Source: Apostichopus japonicus (Eukaryota > Echinodermata > Holothuroidea > Aspidochirotida > Stichopodidae). From it: a stretch of 62,000 nt of DNA. Made by a program: the position numbers and the translations under genes. Of the stretch, positions 23,701 to 38,700 are shown one piece after another; within the stretch, counting starts at the first letter, position 1; each line of letters opens with the position of its first letter. The stretch lies in NCBI RefSeq assembly GCF_037975245.1, contig NC_092568.1, positions 5,802,501-5,864,500 on the forward strand, in the 5' to 3' direction. The notes under the pieces are model-generated. The model was given only the letters and a program-made list of their open reading frames with translations, was not told where the DNA came from and did not search any database.

Positions 23701-26700
23701 TTACATAATGAAAGATCTCACATGATATACTAAACCCACTATGTCAACTTAAAATAATTAACAGATGATGTTTTTTTTTTAGTATTAAGAGTCCAAGATT
23801 GAGAATATGAAAACAGCAAAATTTTGGTGATATTGTGGAAGAGCAAATTTGAACAATATCAAAGTTACCCACAAGGAGTTCAAACCTTCTTTGAGTATCA
23901 CAACAGTGAGGCCACATCAGTATTAATACATTGTATTAGTCACTTCAAGTAACACCATGAGGCTATGTGTCACATTACAAAGTTTAATACTCAAGGACAA
24001 TTACATAAATTCAAACTTGAATCATTTGAGGATTTTATGATATCCATTTCAATTTTTTTTGTTTCAATGGAGTCATCTTGAAGTGACTTGTGATGGTGTC
24101 CATATACAAATAATTGTCCAAAGAAAGTTATAGGTAAGATATGAACAATGAAAATCAAATATAACAAATGTTGTGAGAGGTTTAACAGGCTTGTTGCAAA
24201 AAAAGTGAAAGCAACATTCACGGAAAAACATCTGCATCAAATCGTCTGTTCTAGATGCAAGAAAATACAGAGAAATATTCCAGTCAGGATAAACAAGAGA
24301 AATTGGTTTTCTGTTGAAAACCAAACACACATCTTCCTTACTTCACCTTCACTAGAGAGGGATGCCAGTGTTTCAGTGTTTAATGAGCATTTACTATAGT
24401 AGTGTCTTTGGACATGAGCTGCCACTGTTTATATACACTGTTCCTACCCCCCCCCCCCACCATTCTGCCCTTAGTTGCATCATTAGGGCACATTCATCTG
24501 TGCAGACATATTCTTGCATATCAGTCCTAGATGTTCTCTATTGTAATGTGGCTGCCATCTGTTTTTGCATCAAGCCTGTTAACATGAGTCTGTAAACTCC
24601 AAATACCTGTTTTTCAGAAACTCTCCACTCTCCGTCAACCACAAACTTGAACTCGTAGCACCCAGCAGGTAATGACAACGTCACACCAAACTCATTGGAA
24701 TCACTGCAGGTCGGGATGTCAAAGCAAACGGGGAGAGGGGGAGGTGAGAGTGCGGGAGTGTTAGGAACGGAACCAGAAGAAGCCATGTGGATGTAAGTGT
24801 ATGGATGATGTAAAAGCAAAAGGAAAGAACCAAGGGAAAAGACAAAGGGAAAAGACAAAGGGAAAGGACAAAGGGAAAAGACAAAGGATAAGGACAAAGG
24901 AAGAAAACAAACATATTGATGAAAAATCAATGCAAATTACTGTGAGTTAATGATTCACTTGTTTGTTAAAATTTATAGCAATTTAAGGCAATTTGTTAGG
25001 TTCTTTTGGGATGGGAAAATAATAAATTAACCTTCCGGTTTCACATGCACACAATGAAAATTTAGAAAGAGAAGTTAGCATTTGGAAAGTTTTCGATTGT
25101 ATGATATATGCATTCAGAAGTTTAATTTAACATGCAGTTATATTGCATTGCTTACTGTGGTTATGCTAATGCACTGAGACAAACCTCCTTGTTTGCTGTT
25201 TAACTATGATAACCGTCTTTACTTACTGCTTTCTAATATGGACATACCAATTTGTTTCTTTTGAGTAATTTGGGAAATTTTTGTAAAACAATTCAGGATA
25301 ATTTTTCCTTAATTTTATTGCACTATTCATACCTAAAGCTATCACTTATAACGAACAACAGCTGCTAATATATATATATACTGAATGAACTAGTAGAGCT
25401 TTCTAAGCCTGTTGTTATCTAACCCCAATTTAAAGTCGCTGTGGCCAGTACATAAAATTATGATACTTTGTGCAATGGTTTGTATGATGCATGACTGATA
25501 GAGCGTTTGTAGTTTATGTAACAGTTATTTATGAAAAGATCTCTCAACTTTGTACAACAAGTTTGAATATTCATTTGATTTCTCTTCGGAGAAAAAAGGA
25601 GCCCAGAGAAACAGGTTATCAGATGTTTAGTAATATTCTACTACAGTAGCTGATAGATACCATATTGTAACATACAGTGTTCTACTAGATACTAATATTA
25701 TATTTGTGATTACTTGGTCTCCAGATTACATAACATGTTCTATTGTATCAGCTAAATAGAGGACACAACTTATTTAGCACCTCTCATTCCTTCTACGTAG
25801 ACCAGGTTTCTCAGCTTTAGCAACTTTAAGTCAGTGTGAATTTGATTGAACTATATCTAAAGTTTTATCAATATTTCACCTTGCTACATATAAATATCAC
25901 ATGAAAGTAATTCATGTTAACCTCGAGTATCCTAACAGAGAATGACCCTTACACCTCAAAGTTTACCAAACGACGGACCACAACATTACCTCCATGCCCT
26001 CCCTCCTTATCACATCCTGACATTTAATTTTTAGGAAACAGTTTTACAAATTTTAACTGTATTGCATGTCAACATTTCAGTTAAACTGATGTGACATTTT
26101 GTGACTCTCAAAGCTCTTAGACTTGCACTTGGAAAGTGAATACATCAGTTCCAAATTGAATTGACAAGTCGAGGCTAAATTTGGACTGTATCCTTAACCA
26201 CTGGTTATATTTAAACATCAAACAAACACCCACACACAACCTATGGTATGATATCCTAATTACTGATATGAAAACCACATACATGTGTTACTTAATCTAT
26301 GGAATGCAAACGTTTCCCTCACAGACCTTCACGTTTTCTATTTAGTACCCTATTTACAGCAAATTCTCAGCAAATTTTACATTCTTCCTGGAAGCCGTTA
26401 TTTCAAGAAACTGCAGCATTCATGCATAAATTAGTGGCAAGAATCCAGCATCATTTGAATTGTTGTCTTGTCTGTCGGTGGCAATCAAAGTTGAAACTAA
26501 AGTTTAACGATTATAACTTGAAACACGATTAAGAGACAGGAAAATATGGGATTGTGTGTCAAAGAGATGAATGCCAGACATGAACCTTACAGTCTCTCCC
26601 AATTTATTTCTCTAACAATGGAAGGAAGAACTTTACCAGTTTATATGATGTTCCCCACTGAGCAAGAGGCTCGATGTTTGTCTAAATATGAAACTAACAA

Positions 26701-29700
26701 ATAGTATGGACTGCTAGCATGAGTAGGAAATAGTGATTAAACAGAAAAAGACTGGGTTTGATGACACGAAAAAACAGTGTCTCACACGTCGGTTGTAAGT
26801 TTTGTTTAGATGATGGCAGGAAACAAAAGGCCAAGCCATAAAAACACAAGAAATCTGCAAACGCTATTAATGTTGACAAATGAAATCTCTACGTAATCTC
26901 TACGTCTAGTTATACTTCCAAAGATTTGGTTTGAAAGCTTTATTTATATTCTGACTGTGAGACAACATTTACTTTCAAATGAAAAATGCCATGCTTCTAA
27001 CATTGATTCTGTACATGGGTGTTAACGGTGGTGAACGAAAACATGACAAAACTGAAAATATATTTTAACACAAGCCATGCACCAACAGCTCCAGGTTTGA
27101 TACTTAAAGCAAACCTCATGCCCGTACAGAAGACTATCGACAAGCATCCATCGTTTATGTTTGAGTAAAGACTTTTACCAGCAGGGGTAGCTACCTTTGC
27201 ACTAGAGGAATCTGCTCCGACCATTCGTTAAAGCTACCTGTAACCACGACCTGGCTTCCCCCTTCATTCCATCTGAATTCTACTGGAACTTTGGTACTCT
27301 CTAACAAAAGGGAAAAGAATATGAAGGAAGTATAGAAACAAATGGCTAAGGATGTCTGATTTCTCGATGAACAATGTCAAGCTTTCTCTTCTATAAAAGT
27401 ATTAGGAAACATCAGTCCTATTTCCTAATTTGTACCTCCCCCCCCCTCTACCAGATGATTGCCACTTAGTATCAACCACTCAACTGACAACAGTGTCTAC
27501 TACTATCCTACCAACTACTGAGAGCCATTGAAGCACTGCATTCAACACCAATATAGTGATAGTTGTGATATCAATTCAACAAGAGGAACACACAGAGCAA
27601 TCCCAATACACAGAGGTCTTTGAAAACAAAGCAGCTTAAAACTCATCTTACTGTCTAAGATTTCACATACTGTGATCCTCCCTTTAATTATTCAGTAATA
27701 TTCTCGTAAATCTAAAGTCCTGCATTTAAAACCCTTGAAACTAAACATAAACAATAACCGATGACTCACCCTCAGTGGCAGGACTAGCGACAGCTAATTC
27801 TGGAGTAGCGTCCTCTTCTTTGGGTTCTTCGGAAGCTTCCTCTTTTTCCGTGCTATCTACCTCTCCTGCAGGTTTGATTTCTTCACCTGCAGGTGCCTCT
27901 TCTGATTGTGCTATTGTCTCTTCTTCAGGTGCAGGCACTTCCTCCTGTGGTGCAGGCGATTCCTCCTGTGGTGCAGGTTTTTCCTCTTCTACTGCGGGAG
28001 TATCGTCTTCTACCACTGGAGTATCTTCTGATGTTGTCGTCGTTTCTGGTTCAGCTGGCGGTTCATCCTCTACGATAGGTTCTGCCGGTGTCTGTTAGAG
28101 ATGAAGTATTGTGTATATTAGTCATCATTAAACAAAAAACAAAATGGTGCACATAGGCAAATATTTCCAATGTGATTGGTATCTGGTAACCAAGGCCAAT
28201 TATACTATTCTGGTGATTTGGAAAGTTTAGTCAAAGCCTTATGCTCAATGTGATCTCATATAGAAAATCTGCAGGGGCTGCCTCTAATCTCCAAGTCAAC
28301 AAATCATTCGCAGAACTGGCAAAACGGTGAAGAAATTAGTTAAATGATCATCTAAGAAAATGGATGCACACCTTCATCTCCAGGAACATGATCTTAAGGT
28401 TGGAAGTGAAGAGTAAAACTCAAGGTACACTGACACCACAAAACACCACAAATTTCAAAAGCTTGACGCACCCTTGTGAATCCATAATCCCACCACCTAT
28501 AGTAGAGTGTGTGGGAATTTAAAAAAAAACAATTGGGTGGATTAACCTATTAATCTGCAAGGTCTGATGTCATATAAATAATGGTTTCAATATTTAGCTC
28601 TAACTTATGTTCCACTGACAGTTGTGCGAGCACAACGAGTGGTGATTTGAAATGGGGAGAAAATATTGACAGTTTATTTAGATAAAAGAAGTCCATGGGA
28701 TTTCAGGCCTAGGGATTTCAGTTTTAACCACTTGTATTAAAAACTGAAAGTGCTTAAATCATCCATTTTGTTTTGATCAAATTCCCATTTCCAAGAATCA
28801 GTATTGCATTGGATTTTGGTTTGTAATGTCTACTGATAGAAAAATGCAAGTCCCTTTTGGTTCTACTGGTGAATGGCAAAATCCACTTGCAGTTAGCCTA
28901 AATTTTGAGGTCTGCAGTTTGTCCCCCTAACCGCCCCCCACCCTCCCGACTATTCTCTTAACTTCACTCTCGTCACAGGACTGCTGCCCATTGAGCATTT
29001 GCAAGGTATTTCAGTTCCATAATGACCATCACAAGTAGTGCCTTCATTAATTTACACTAAACAAGCAACAAGTTTTGAGTCCTTATTGACCTTATTTAAT
29101 CTTTAGACTTTGTTTCCAATTGAACGATCAACCATTAATAATATTTCAACACGGATATGAACTACTGTACCCTTACTAACCGCTTACTTGGCTTGTTAAC
29201 TAAAGAAAAGACAACTAATTACTCAAATTACAGTAAAAGACAAAACTTCAAAAGTCAGAGTGATATTATAGCTGTAAACCAATCGGAGAGCTTACTCAGG
29301 AGAGACAGTACAGAGGTGTCATATGGGACCATATTTATGATACACAATCTATATGTCATCATGTGACAATATAGTAAAGATTTAATGTCTGAATTACAAT
29401 CGGTTTTTGAACTCTTTAATCACTTCAATCTTAAGTCCAACCCTAGTATGAGAGCTGCCATCATATCATTTAAAATTGAACTTGAATGAATCCCTTTTCC
29501 AAATCTGTGTTTTTTTTTTTTCCTGATCTAGGTGGGTGTGTGTGTGCAACTTTTTGCTGCTAGACTACAGTATTGATGGTAGCAGTATTCAATAACATTG
29601 ACGTTGTTACACCAGTATTTACTTTCAACAGGGAACAGGAAACACAGTGAGACTAAACTAGATTTCCTCCCGCTGAGGCACTGTGACAGCTTATATTGTA

Positions 29701-32700
29701 AAAAGTTACTACTAATGGTTTCTTGCCTTTTCTTGAAGGGAGATTAGAGGATGAAAAACATATACTCAGCACCCTAGTGAAGTTTTCATGCTATCACTAC
29801 ATTGTATCTCCAAGATATTGAAAGTTGAAATTGTAACAGTTTGCACCATAAGTGAACTTTGCAGCAAATAGGTGTGATGTCATAGTTGCACAGTAAAATC
29901 CTTTTGGTTTTGCATATTCCATTTGTCACTTTAATGTTTGGACCTTGGATTAGACAGAGTACCTACTTTGCTCTGTGAAGATATCAATACCACAAATCAC
30001 TCTAGTGTATTCATATGTTAATGCAGGCTATATTTAAAGAAGAAAATTGCTGTCCATTTTAACACAGAACAATTTTGTCAGTGTGCAGATCTATGACATC
30101 ACACCTGCTTGCTTCAAGTTCACTTTTGGTACAAAACGTGTCATCTTGAACTGTTACTATCTCAAAAAAGGATACTTTGCAACTGAATGCAAACCTCACC
30201 AGGATGCTAAGAACATGTTTCGTTTTCATCAGCCACAGATAAATATACATCTAGACTATCCTCTTATTATAAGGCAGCATTAAAACACTTCAAAGAAGAC
30301 ATAACATGAATTTTAACAGTATTATTTCTCCAAACGCCCACCTCTTCTTCTTTCTCCTCTTGCTTAGTCTCGGCTTCCTCTGCATCTTGTTTCTCCTCTG
30401 ATGGAGCAGACGTCTCTTCTTTCTCTCCTTCCTCTTCTTTCGTATCATCTTTTGGCTCATCTGTGGTGGCCTCTGCTACTGGTACCGGTGTCTCTACGAC
30501 TCCTTCATCCTAAAGCAAAGATAGAGACAACCACAACTAGTGCTTGAGTTTTATCGTAGAGGGAAAGTAAGAAAGACTTAAACTTCAAGGCCTAAATATT
30601 CCAAAACTTACTGGCTTGGATATTGACAAGTGACAAGCTTACCTGTTTCCCCACAACCTTAGCACTTTCATTCTACTGTGACTAGAACAAACTAGTAACC
30701 TTTTAGCACTATGCCAGGGCCAAAACTGTGGAATGTAAAATATAAATTCACATGATATCCCCCCCCCCCCCACCATTAATACCAACACGGTTGTTGTTAG
30801 TGGAAACAGAAAATTTGAATACTACTTTCCTTTTTTGGAATGGGTTGGGAGTGATTTGAAAATGTGGGCAGGCTAAAAAAATATTGCTATTGCAGATGTA
30901 TATATTGCAGTTCTTGATTACGGGAACCATAAGTAGTATTTTGTAGTCCGACTAAAGTACAGAGCCTTCAAACATGCTACACAAAATTTGAACGCTAAAT
31001 TATTGCTTGCATCTACTGTACATATACCATCACACCTCAACATTTAATATCCTTCACTGAACAATAGCGCTGCCATACCAGTACGATACAATCAATATGG
31101 GAACACCAACCAGTGTGGTCTAAAACATAAATAAATATGGCTTGATCACAATGATGATGAATAACCTGTTCATACAATAACTTCCTGATTAAACAAATAA
31201 CATAACAGACCAAACTATCACAGGGAATAATATGGTATACAAATTTGTTTAGAAATTTGGTATATTATTCATTTTGATTAAATATAATGAACATACTACA
31301 CAATGTCCAGTATGTTCTGAAAATACAACATTATGTCCTGTATGAACTGAACATACTACATTATATCCTGTATGTACCGAACATACTACATTATATCCTG
31401 TGTGTACCGAACATACTACATTATATCCTGTATGTACCAAACATACTACATTATATCCTGTATGTACCAAACATACTACATTATATCCTGTATGTACCAA
31501 ACATGTATGTACCGAACATACTACATTATGTCCTGTATGAACTGAACATACTACATTATATCCTGTATGTACCAAACATACTACATTATATCCTGTATGA
31601 ACTGAGCATACTACATTATATCCTGTATGAACTGAACATACTACATTATGTCCTGTATGAACTGAACATACTACATTATATCCTGTATGTACCAAACATA
31701 CTACATTATATCCTGTATGAACTGAACATACTACATTATATCCTGTATGTACTGAACATACTACATTATGTCTGTATGAACTGAACATACTACATTATAT
31801 CCTGTATGTACTGAACATACTACATTATATCCTGTATGTACTGAACATACTACATTATATCCTGTATGTACTGAACATACTACATTATATCCTGTATGTA
31901 CTGAACATACTACATTATATCCTGTATGTACCGAACAGACTGAAATTATATCCTGTATGTACTGAACATACTACATTATGTCCTGTAATTACGGGACCAT
32001 TGAGTTAGTATACCTCACATGATCATTGTCTGTCTAGACTATATGTTTACATGTATGTTAATCTAGCCTCTAATCCATGTGTGACTCATGCAGCTATCTG
32101 ATACATGTACAGCAGTACTGACTCCCATCTAAATGAAATTCAATATCATATTACAAGTTGTAATATAATCCCTCTTCATAACCAGTAGTAATCCGATGGC
32201 TTGATCTGAAAGATTTAAATTCCCATTTTGTGACGTTACTCTCCATATATCAACACCTGCGTTTTATGTCACATTATTGACACCTTTCACTGATTAGTTC
32301 ATGTCAATGAATGTATTAAGCTATCTTTCAAGCCCACCTCTGTTAATAATCTCCACATGACAACCATCCTGGTTGATGGCTTCCTCATTTCATGCTAGTT
32401 TTCACCTTACTTTCATGTCACTGAACCTGTAGTCTCCCTGAGAAGGCATAAATCATCATCGTCAAGGGAGGTGAAGAATTGGACAGGAAATTGCTTGAGA
32501 TTCTCTCATATTATCTCTGCTTTATTTACTTCCTACTTATTGACTTTGAATTAAGCCTGTCAATGGCATAATTATATGTTACATGTGTATAACTTAAGAC
32601 AAATTAGGTAAAACCCACATTTTGTTATGCTGTTGCCAAGGAGTTAAAGCTTGACAATTCCCTGCTTGCCCACTCACAGCTAATAACCACACTACTGCAA

Positions 32701-35700
32701 AGAGATCAACTTTGCAAGATAGGAAATGTTAGTGTATCACTGCTTACTTCATTTCCATAAAAAAATCCTTCAAGGCCTAATTACAATTATATGACCTTTT
32801 GACAACTCTGATGACCTCACCTGACCTTAGACTTCACCATCTGGTAATATTCTACAAACAGTGATTAACATGCTTTTTCTTTGATTAACAAACCTTTGTC
32901 TCTTCTGTTAAAGCTTCTTGTTCTTGAGGAATTTGTTCAGTTATTTCTTTTGTGTCACTTTCCTCTTTGGTTGGCTCTGGTTCCTCAGCGGTTGTTTCTT
33001 CTGGAGTTGTTTTTACTTCTTCTGTTGGTGCTGGCTCATCTGTTGGTGCAGGCTCATCTGTCGGTGCCGGTTCTTCTGTCGGTGTTGGCTCCTTGTCTGC
33101 CGGTGTTGTTTCAACCTCTGGTTCGGCCGGAGCAACCTCCGGTTCTTCTGAGGCCTTCTCATCCTCTGCTGGTTTTTCGTCTTCCTAATGTCCACAGAGA
33201 AAGAAAGTAATGAGAGTGCAATCCAACTACTTTAACCTTTAAGGTACCTTAGACATCAATCTGACATTACGTAAGAGCCTTTGTTATGATGCTTTGGCAT
33301 TGTTTCCTCATGGATTACTGAGTCGCACTAAGAGATGTCCTATTGTGAATGAGACATTCTCCAGCAATTCCAGCTGACAGTCAGTGCCCTGTCAAGGCAA
33401 ATGTTAAACAAAGCATTTGAATATGCATATGAAAAATATCAGTGATTATTGATCGAAAGAGAAATTTCAGTGTTTATTGAGCAAACAGTACCATAAATTT
33501 CCAAAGATATGATGATACAGTACATTCATATGCAAATATTTATTGTACTCTCTCTCTCTCTCTTGTGTTGTGTAATGACTTCGATGAATAAATTTACATT
33601 AAACGTTCAAGCTAATTATATGCAAACAAATAAATCACCCATGCAACAAAGAATTAATCACCTTTTGTTCTGCTTCAGCTTCTTTGACTGGTTCGGACTC
33701 TTCTGGTTTGGTTTCTGCTTCTCCTCCATCTTGCTCTTTCTCTGTTACTTCATCCTCCGCCGTTACCTCCTCCTCCTTCTCCTTCTCCTCCTTCTTCGGC
33801 TCCTCATTTACTTCCACTGCAGCATCCTTCAAATAAAGCAAAGATTGATACAACTGAACTTACTTTATTATTCTTTTTATATTTATTTTATATTACTTTA
33901 TCTTCTCCATTTCCTTTTTCAAGGTATATGAAACTTTAACCTTGGAAGTTGCTATAACTCTGTGCATAGAGTAGTATACATACCTGAACATCATGACCCA
34001 AGCACTACTTTATCCATTATTCTGTTAATCAGGCATGAATTGATACATATAATGTAATAACCATACTATATTATTGTGATGGCTAAATACGTACAGTATA
34101 AACTATATACAGTAAGTTTGGCTATGTTACAATTTTGTCAAAGAAGCTTTTTCTGCAATGAGAGCTAGTGACAGTACATGCTGATGTGATTGACAATACA
34201 GGTTAAGATACAGTACAGTAGGGTTCATAAATAGGGTTAAGGGTGACAAGGAAGGGAATTAACACACAATGCACACCCCCCATTGATGTGGTCATGTGAT
34301 GCACAAGACAAATAAATATAGATAGGGTAAAGGCTTAGTCAAGGGAATCAAATTGTATGATTCTTTAGCATGCTTCCCAAAATCTTGGTACTACATACAA
34401 TGTAATGGTGCTACATACAATGATACTACATACACTGGTACTACATAGAGGTAATGATACTACATACAATGGTACTACATAGAGTTAATGATACTACACA
34501 ATGGTACTACTGTACATAGAATTAATGATACTACATACAATGATACTACAAACATTGGTACTACATAGAGTTAATGATACTACATAAAATCTTGGTACTA
34601 CAAAGAGTTAATGATACTACATACAATGGTACTACTCACATTGGTACTACATACAGTTAATGATACTACATAGTACACTTGTACTATATACAATTAATGA
34701 TACTACAAACAATGGTACTACTCACAATGGTACTACTGTACATACAGTTAATGGTACTACATACAATTAATGATACTACATACAATGTTACTACTCACAA
34801 TGGTACTACATACAGTTAATGATACTACATACTGTAGTACAATTGTCCTACATACAATTAATGATACTACAAACAATGGTACTACTGTACATACATTTAA
34901 TGGTACTACATACAATTAATGATACTACATACAATGGTACTACTCACAATGGTACTACATACAGTTCATGATACTACATACTGTAGTACAATTGTACTAC
35001 ATACAATTAATGATACTACAAACAATGGTACTACTCACAATGGTACTACATACAGTTCATGATACTACATACAATGATACTACATACAGTTAATGATACT
35101 ATATATAATGGTACTACATACAGTTAATGATACTACATACTGTAGTACAATTGTACTACATACAATTAATGATACTACAAACAATGGTACTACTCACAAT
35201 GGTACTACATACAGTTAATGATACTATATACAATGGTACTACATACAGTTAATGATACTACATACTGCAGTACAATTGTACTACATACAATTAATGATAC
35301 TACAAACAATGGTACTACAAACAATGGTACTACTGTACATGTATACAGTTAATGGTACCACATACAATTAATGATACTACATACAATGGTACTACTCACA
35401 ATGGTACTACATACAGTTCATGATACTACATACAATTACTATTTCATCTTGTGACATTTTCTGAATTCTCCCTCTTTCTTTGTTCTTAGTTTCAAAATAA
35501 ACATGTCAAAGCACTTTTCACAACGGTGAAAAAAATGAAAACGTTTAAAAGTATCCACAAAAGTTGCATTAGCAGAATTCAACATATATGAACATCTTCC
35601 AATTGTTAAATTAAAATGCTGAAGGGAAAAACCCTGTACTTCCAGTTGCAGTGGACTTCACTTCCGATTCATACATTTTCAACTCATAGATGGCCTCTTG

Positions 35701-38700
35701 GTTTACTCATGCTTCCCTAATAGTTTAAATCGATTGACTATTATGTTCAGATTTAAAATTTACAAAAAATGTACAGAAATATACACATCACATGATATTT
35801 GGGGGAAAATATTGGTATTTTCTCGGCATTAAAAGCATTTACTCTTAAAAGGCAACATTCTATTGCCTTGATCAATTAAGATAAACGTCACTGAATAAAT
35901 AACTCAACCGTTAGCTATATTAAAGGACAAAAGAGATCTCTTTGTATCAAATTTAAATTCAGAAATAATGAAACGGCCAAAGCAACTGAACTATTTTCTG
36001 CTGTGTGATTACATTACCATCAATTATATTCACAGAGCTGAGCTATAATATTGCATAGTAAGTATGATTCACTATTGATAGATATAGACGTCCTTAACAC
36101 GTGAAACATCAGCATTTGAAGGCAGGGTAGTTTGACTATATAGTTGCAATAATACACAACAGATAAAGAATGGATGGCCAGCTTAAATACTGTACAAGTG
36201 TACATATATTGTTACTGTTGAGTTAAAATGAACAATTCACAATACTGTGTCTACTTAGGAATGCACACTATAACATTGGCAATTTAATAATACACACTTC
36301 ATCATTGTGTCAATCTGACAAGGTAGTCTACAATGTCAAACTGAAAATGCACACTACTATGTACAGTTATTAATCACAGCACTATGTCAAAAAAATAATA
36401 CACACTATGTCATTGACAATACACAGACTGTCAAATTAGTTACACATACGATTTTGTCAAATTCAAAATATAATCTATTGTGTCCATAGTGTCAAATGAA
36501 CTGTACACAATATGTGTCAGATTAACACACTGTTACATATATCAAATTATAACAATGCACAACAATGCACACTATTATATGTCAACTTAAGAATTCACCC
36601 TTTTGTGTCAAGTTAACAACGCAAACTTTTGTGCCAAATTAATAAACCATCTAACATTTGCAATATTGTCCAAAAACCTTTCTGAAGATAAATATGCCCA
36701 TCATAAATCATTATCTGATTATTGTTCCCTTGGTGACCAGTGACAAAAATCTCCACATGTGACCTATCAGATATATTTCTAAACAAAACAATACCAGATG
36801 TATACAAACTTCTAATTTGTTAAAACAAACCTTGAAGGATATCTCTAAGTTCCAATACTGTTACCATCATTGGTTAATGTAGTAAAGAGAGAATACCAGC
36901 ATAGCTCACTATTTGAAATTGCTTAGATCAATAGAGAACATATCGACTGATAGATCTAGTTCTATTAAACCTTTGAATATCTAGCCAGTGAAATGGTCAC
37001 TGACTCTAACCAAGCCTCTCTACATCTGTTCAATAGATCATGCCTAATATGCTAGATAAATAAACATCCTGAAGTAGCTAGGTCTACCGCAGATGACTCA
37101 ACGAATGGACGATGGAATGTTTTGCACTCAGACTTAAAAGAATACATAAAAGACGTTTGGCAGGAATGATGACTTAGGTCTGATTACATCTGCATCTTCC
37201 TGTCCAATCCCCGGGGGAACTTCTTTCAGTTTTACAAAAGGTTGTTATTGGTCTACAAGAGAGAGAGACGTTGTAATGACCGAATAAAGAAAGGCTATTG
37301 TCTGCCTGCTGTATAGGCTGGTACAGTAGAAGAGCAGCTACATGTGTTAGTAGTTATTCATCTTAAAACTATATACCACATATTTTATGAACTGCCATTT
37401 ATGTTACAGCATTAATGTATTCAGGGCAACTGTTTAATGGTCGTCTGGTAATCCAAGGATCAAGACAACCAAATTTCTGTTCGAGGAACAAAATCTGCTA
37501 TGGTTGTCCGAAGCTGGTTGTTTACATCAAAAATTAGATTACATTCTACCTTAATACCTTCAAATAGGTAAATTGATATTGGAATCACCCCAAAGCTGGT
37601 GTTGAATTCACCAAACCTACACATCTCCCCTACAGCTTGTGTGCATATTGGTGTTCGATTCACCAAACCTACACATCTCCCCTACAGCTAGTGTACATAT
37701 TGGTGTTCGATTCACCAAACCTACACATCTCCCCTACAGCTAGTGTACGTATTGGTGTTCGATCCACCAAACCTATACATCTCCCCTACAGCTTGTGTGC
37801 ATATTGGTGTTCGATTCACCAAACCTACACATCTCCCCTACAGCTAGTGTACATATTGGTGTTCGATTCACCAAACCTACACATCTGACATCTCCCCTAC
37901 AGCTAGTGTACGTATTGGTGTTCGATTCACCAAACCTACACATCTCCCCTACAGCTAGTGTGTACATATTGGTGTTTGATTAACCAGACCTACACATCTT
38001 CCCTGCAGCTAGTGTACATATTGGTGTTCGATTCACCAAACCTACACATCTGACATCTCCCCTACAGCTAGTGTACGTATTGGTGTTCGATTCACCAAAC
38101 CTACACATCTCCCCTACAGCTAGTGTACGTATTGGTGTTCGATTCACCAAACCTACACATCTGACATCTCCCCTACAGCTAGTGTGAACATATTGGTGTT
38201 TGTCACTGTTTGATTAACCAGACCTACACATCTCACCTACTAGTGTACATATTGGTGTTCGATTCACCAAACCTGCACATCTCCCCTACAGCTAGTGTAC
38301 ATATTGGTGTTCGATTCACCAAACCTACACATCTCCCCTACAGCTAGTATACATATTGGTGTTCGATTCACCAGACCTACACATCTCCCCTACAGCTAGT
38401 GTACGTATTGGTGTTCGATTCACCAAACCTACACATCTGACATCTCCCCTACAGCTAGTGTGAACATATTGGTGTTTGTCACTGTTTGATTAACCAGACC
38501 TACACATCTCACCTACTAGTGTACATATTGGTGTTCGATTCACCAAACCTACACATCTCCCCTACAGCTAGTGTACATATTGGTGTTCGATTCACCAAAC
38601 CTTCACATCTCCCCTACAGCTAGTATACATATTGGTGTTCGATTCACCAGACCGACACATCTCCCCTACAGCTAGTGTACATATTGGTGTTCGATTCACC

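Noticed and set aside
23107-24606. A second complete CBM48 domain using exon B as its second half
   Set aside because: No GSFNxW-type first-half exon is visible on the minus strand here, and exon A ends in phase 0 while B begins in phase 2.
24538-24930. Treating the 130-residue frame around exon A as a complete protein
   Set aside because: Only the exon A part is CBM48-like; the rest is intronic pyrimidine repeat and is separated by a good acceptor at 24704.
27775-28098. Plus-strand Ser/Ala/Gly-rich frame opposite acidic exon 5, and similar ones at 32881-33210 and 33509-33931
   Set aside because: They are reverse-strand shadows of Glu/Pro-rich exons.
31249-31788. Frames with VCSVHTGYN or ILHYILYVPN repeats
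   Set aside because: Artefact of the 30-bp minisatellite; no start context, domain or splice partners.
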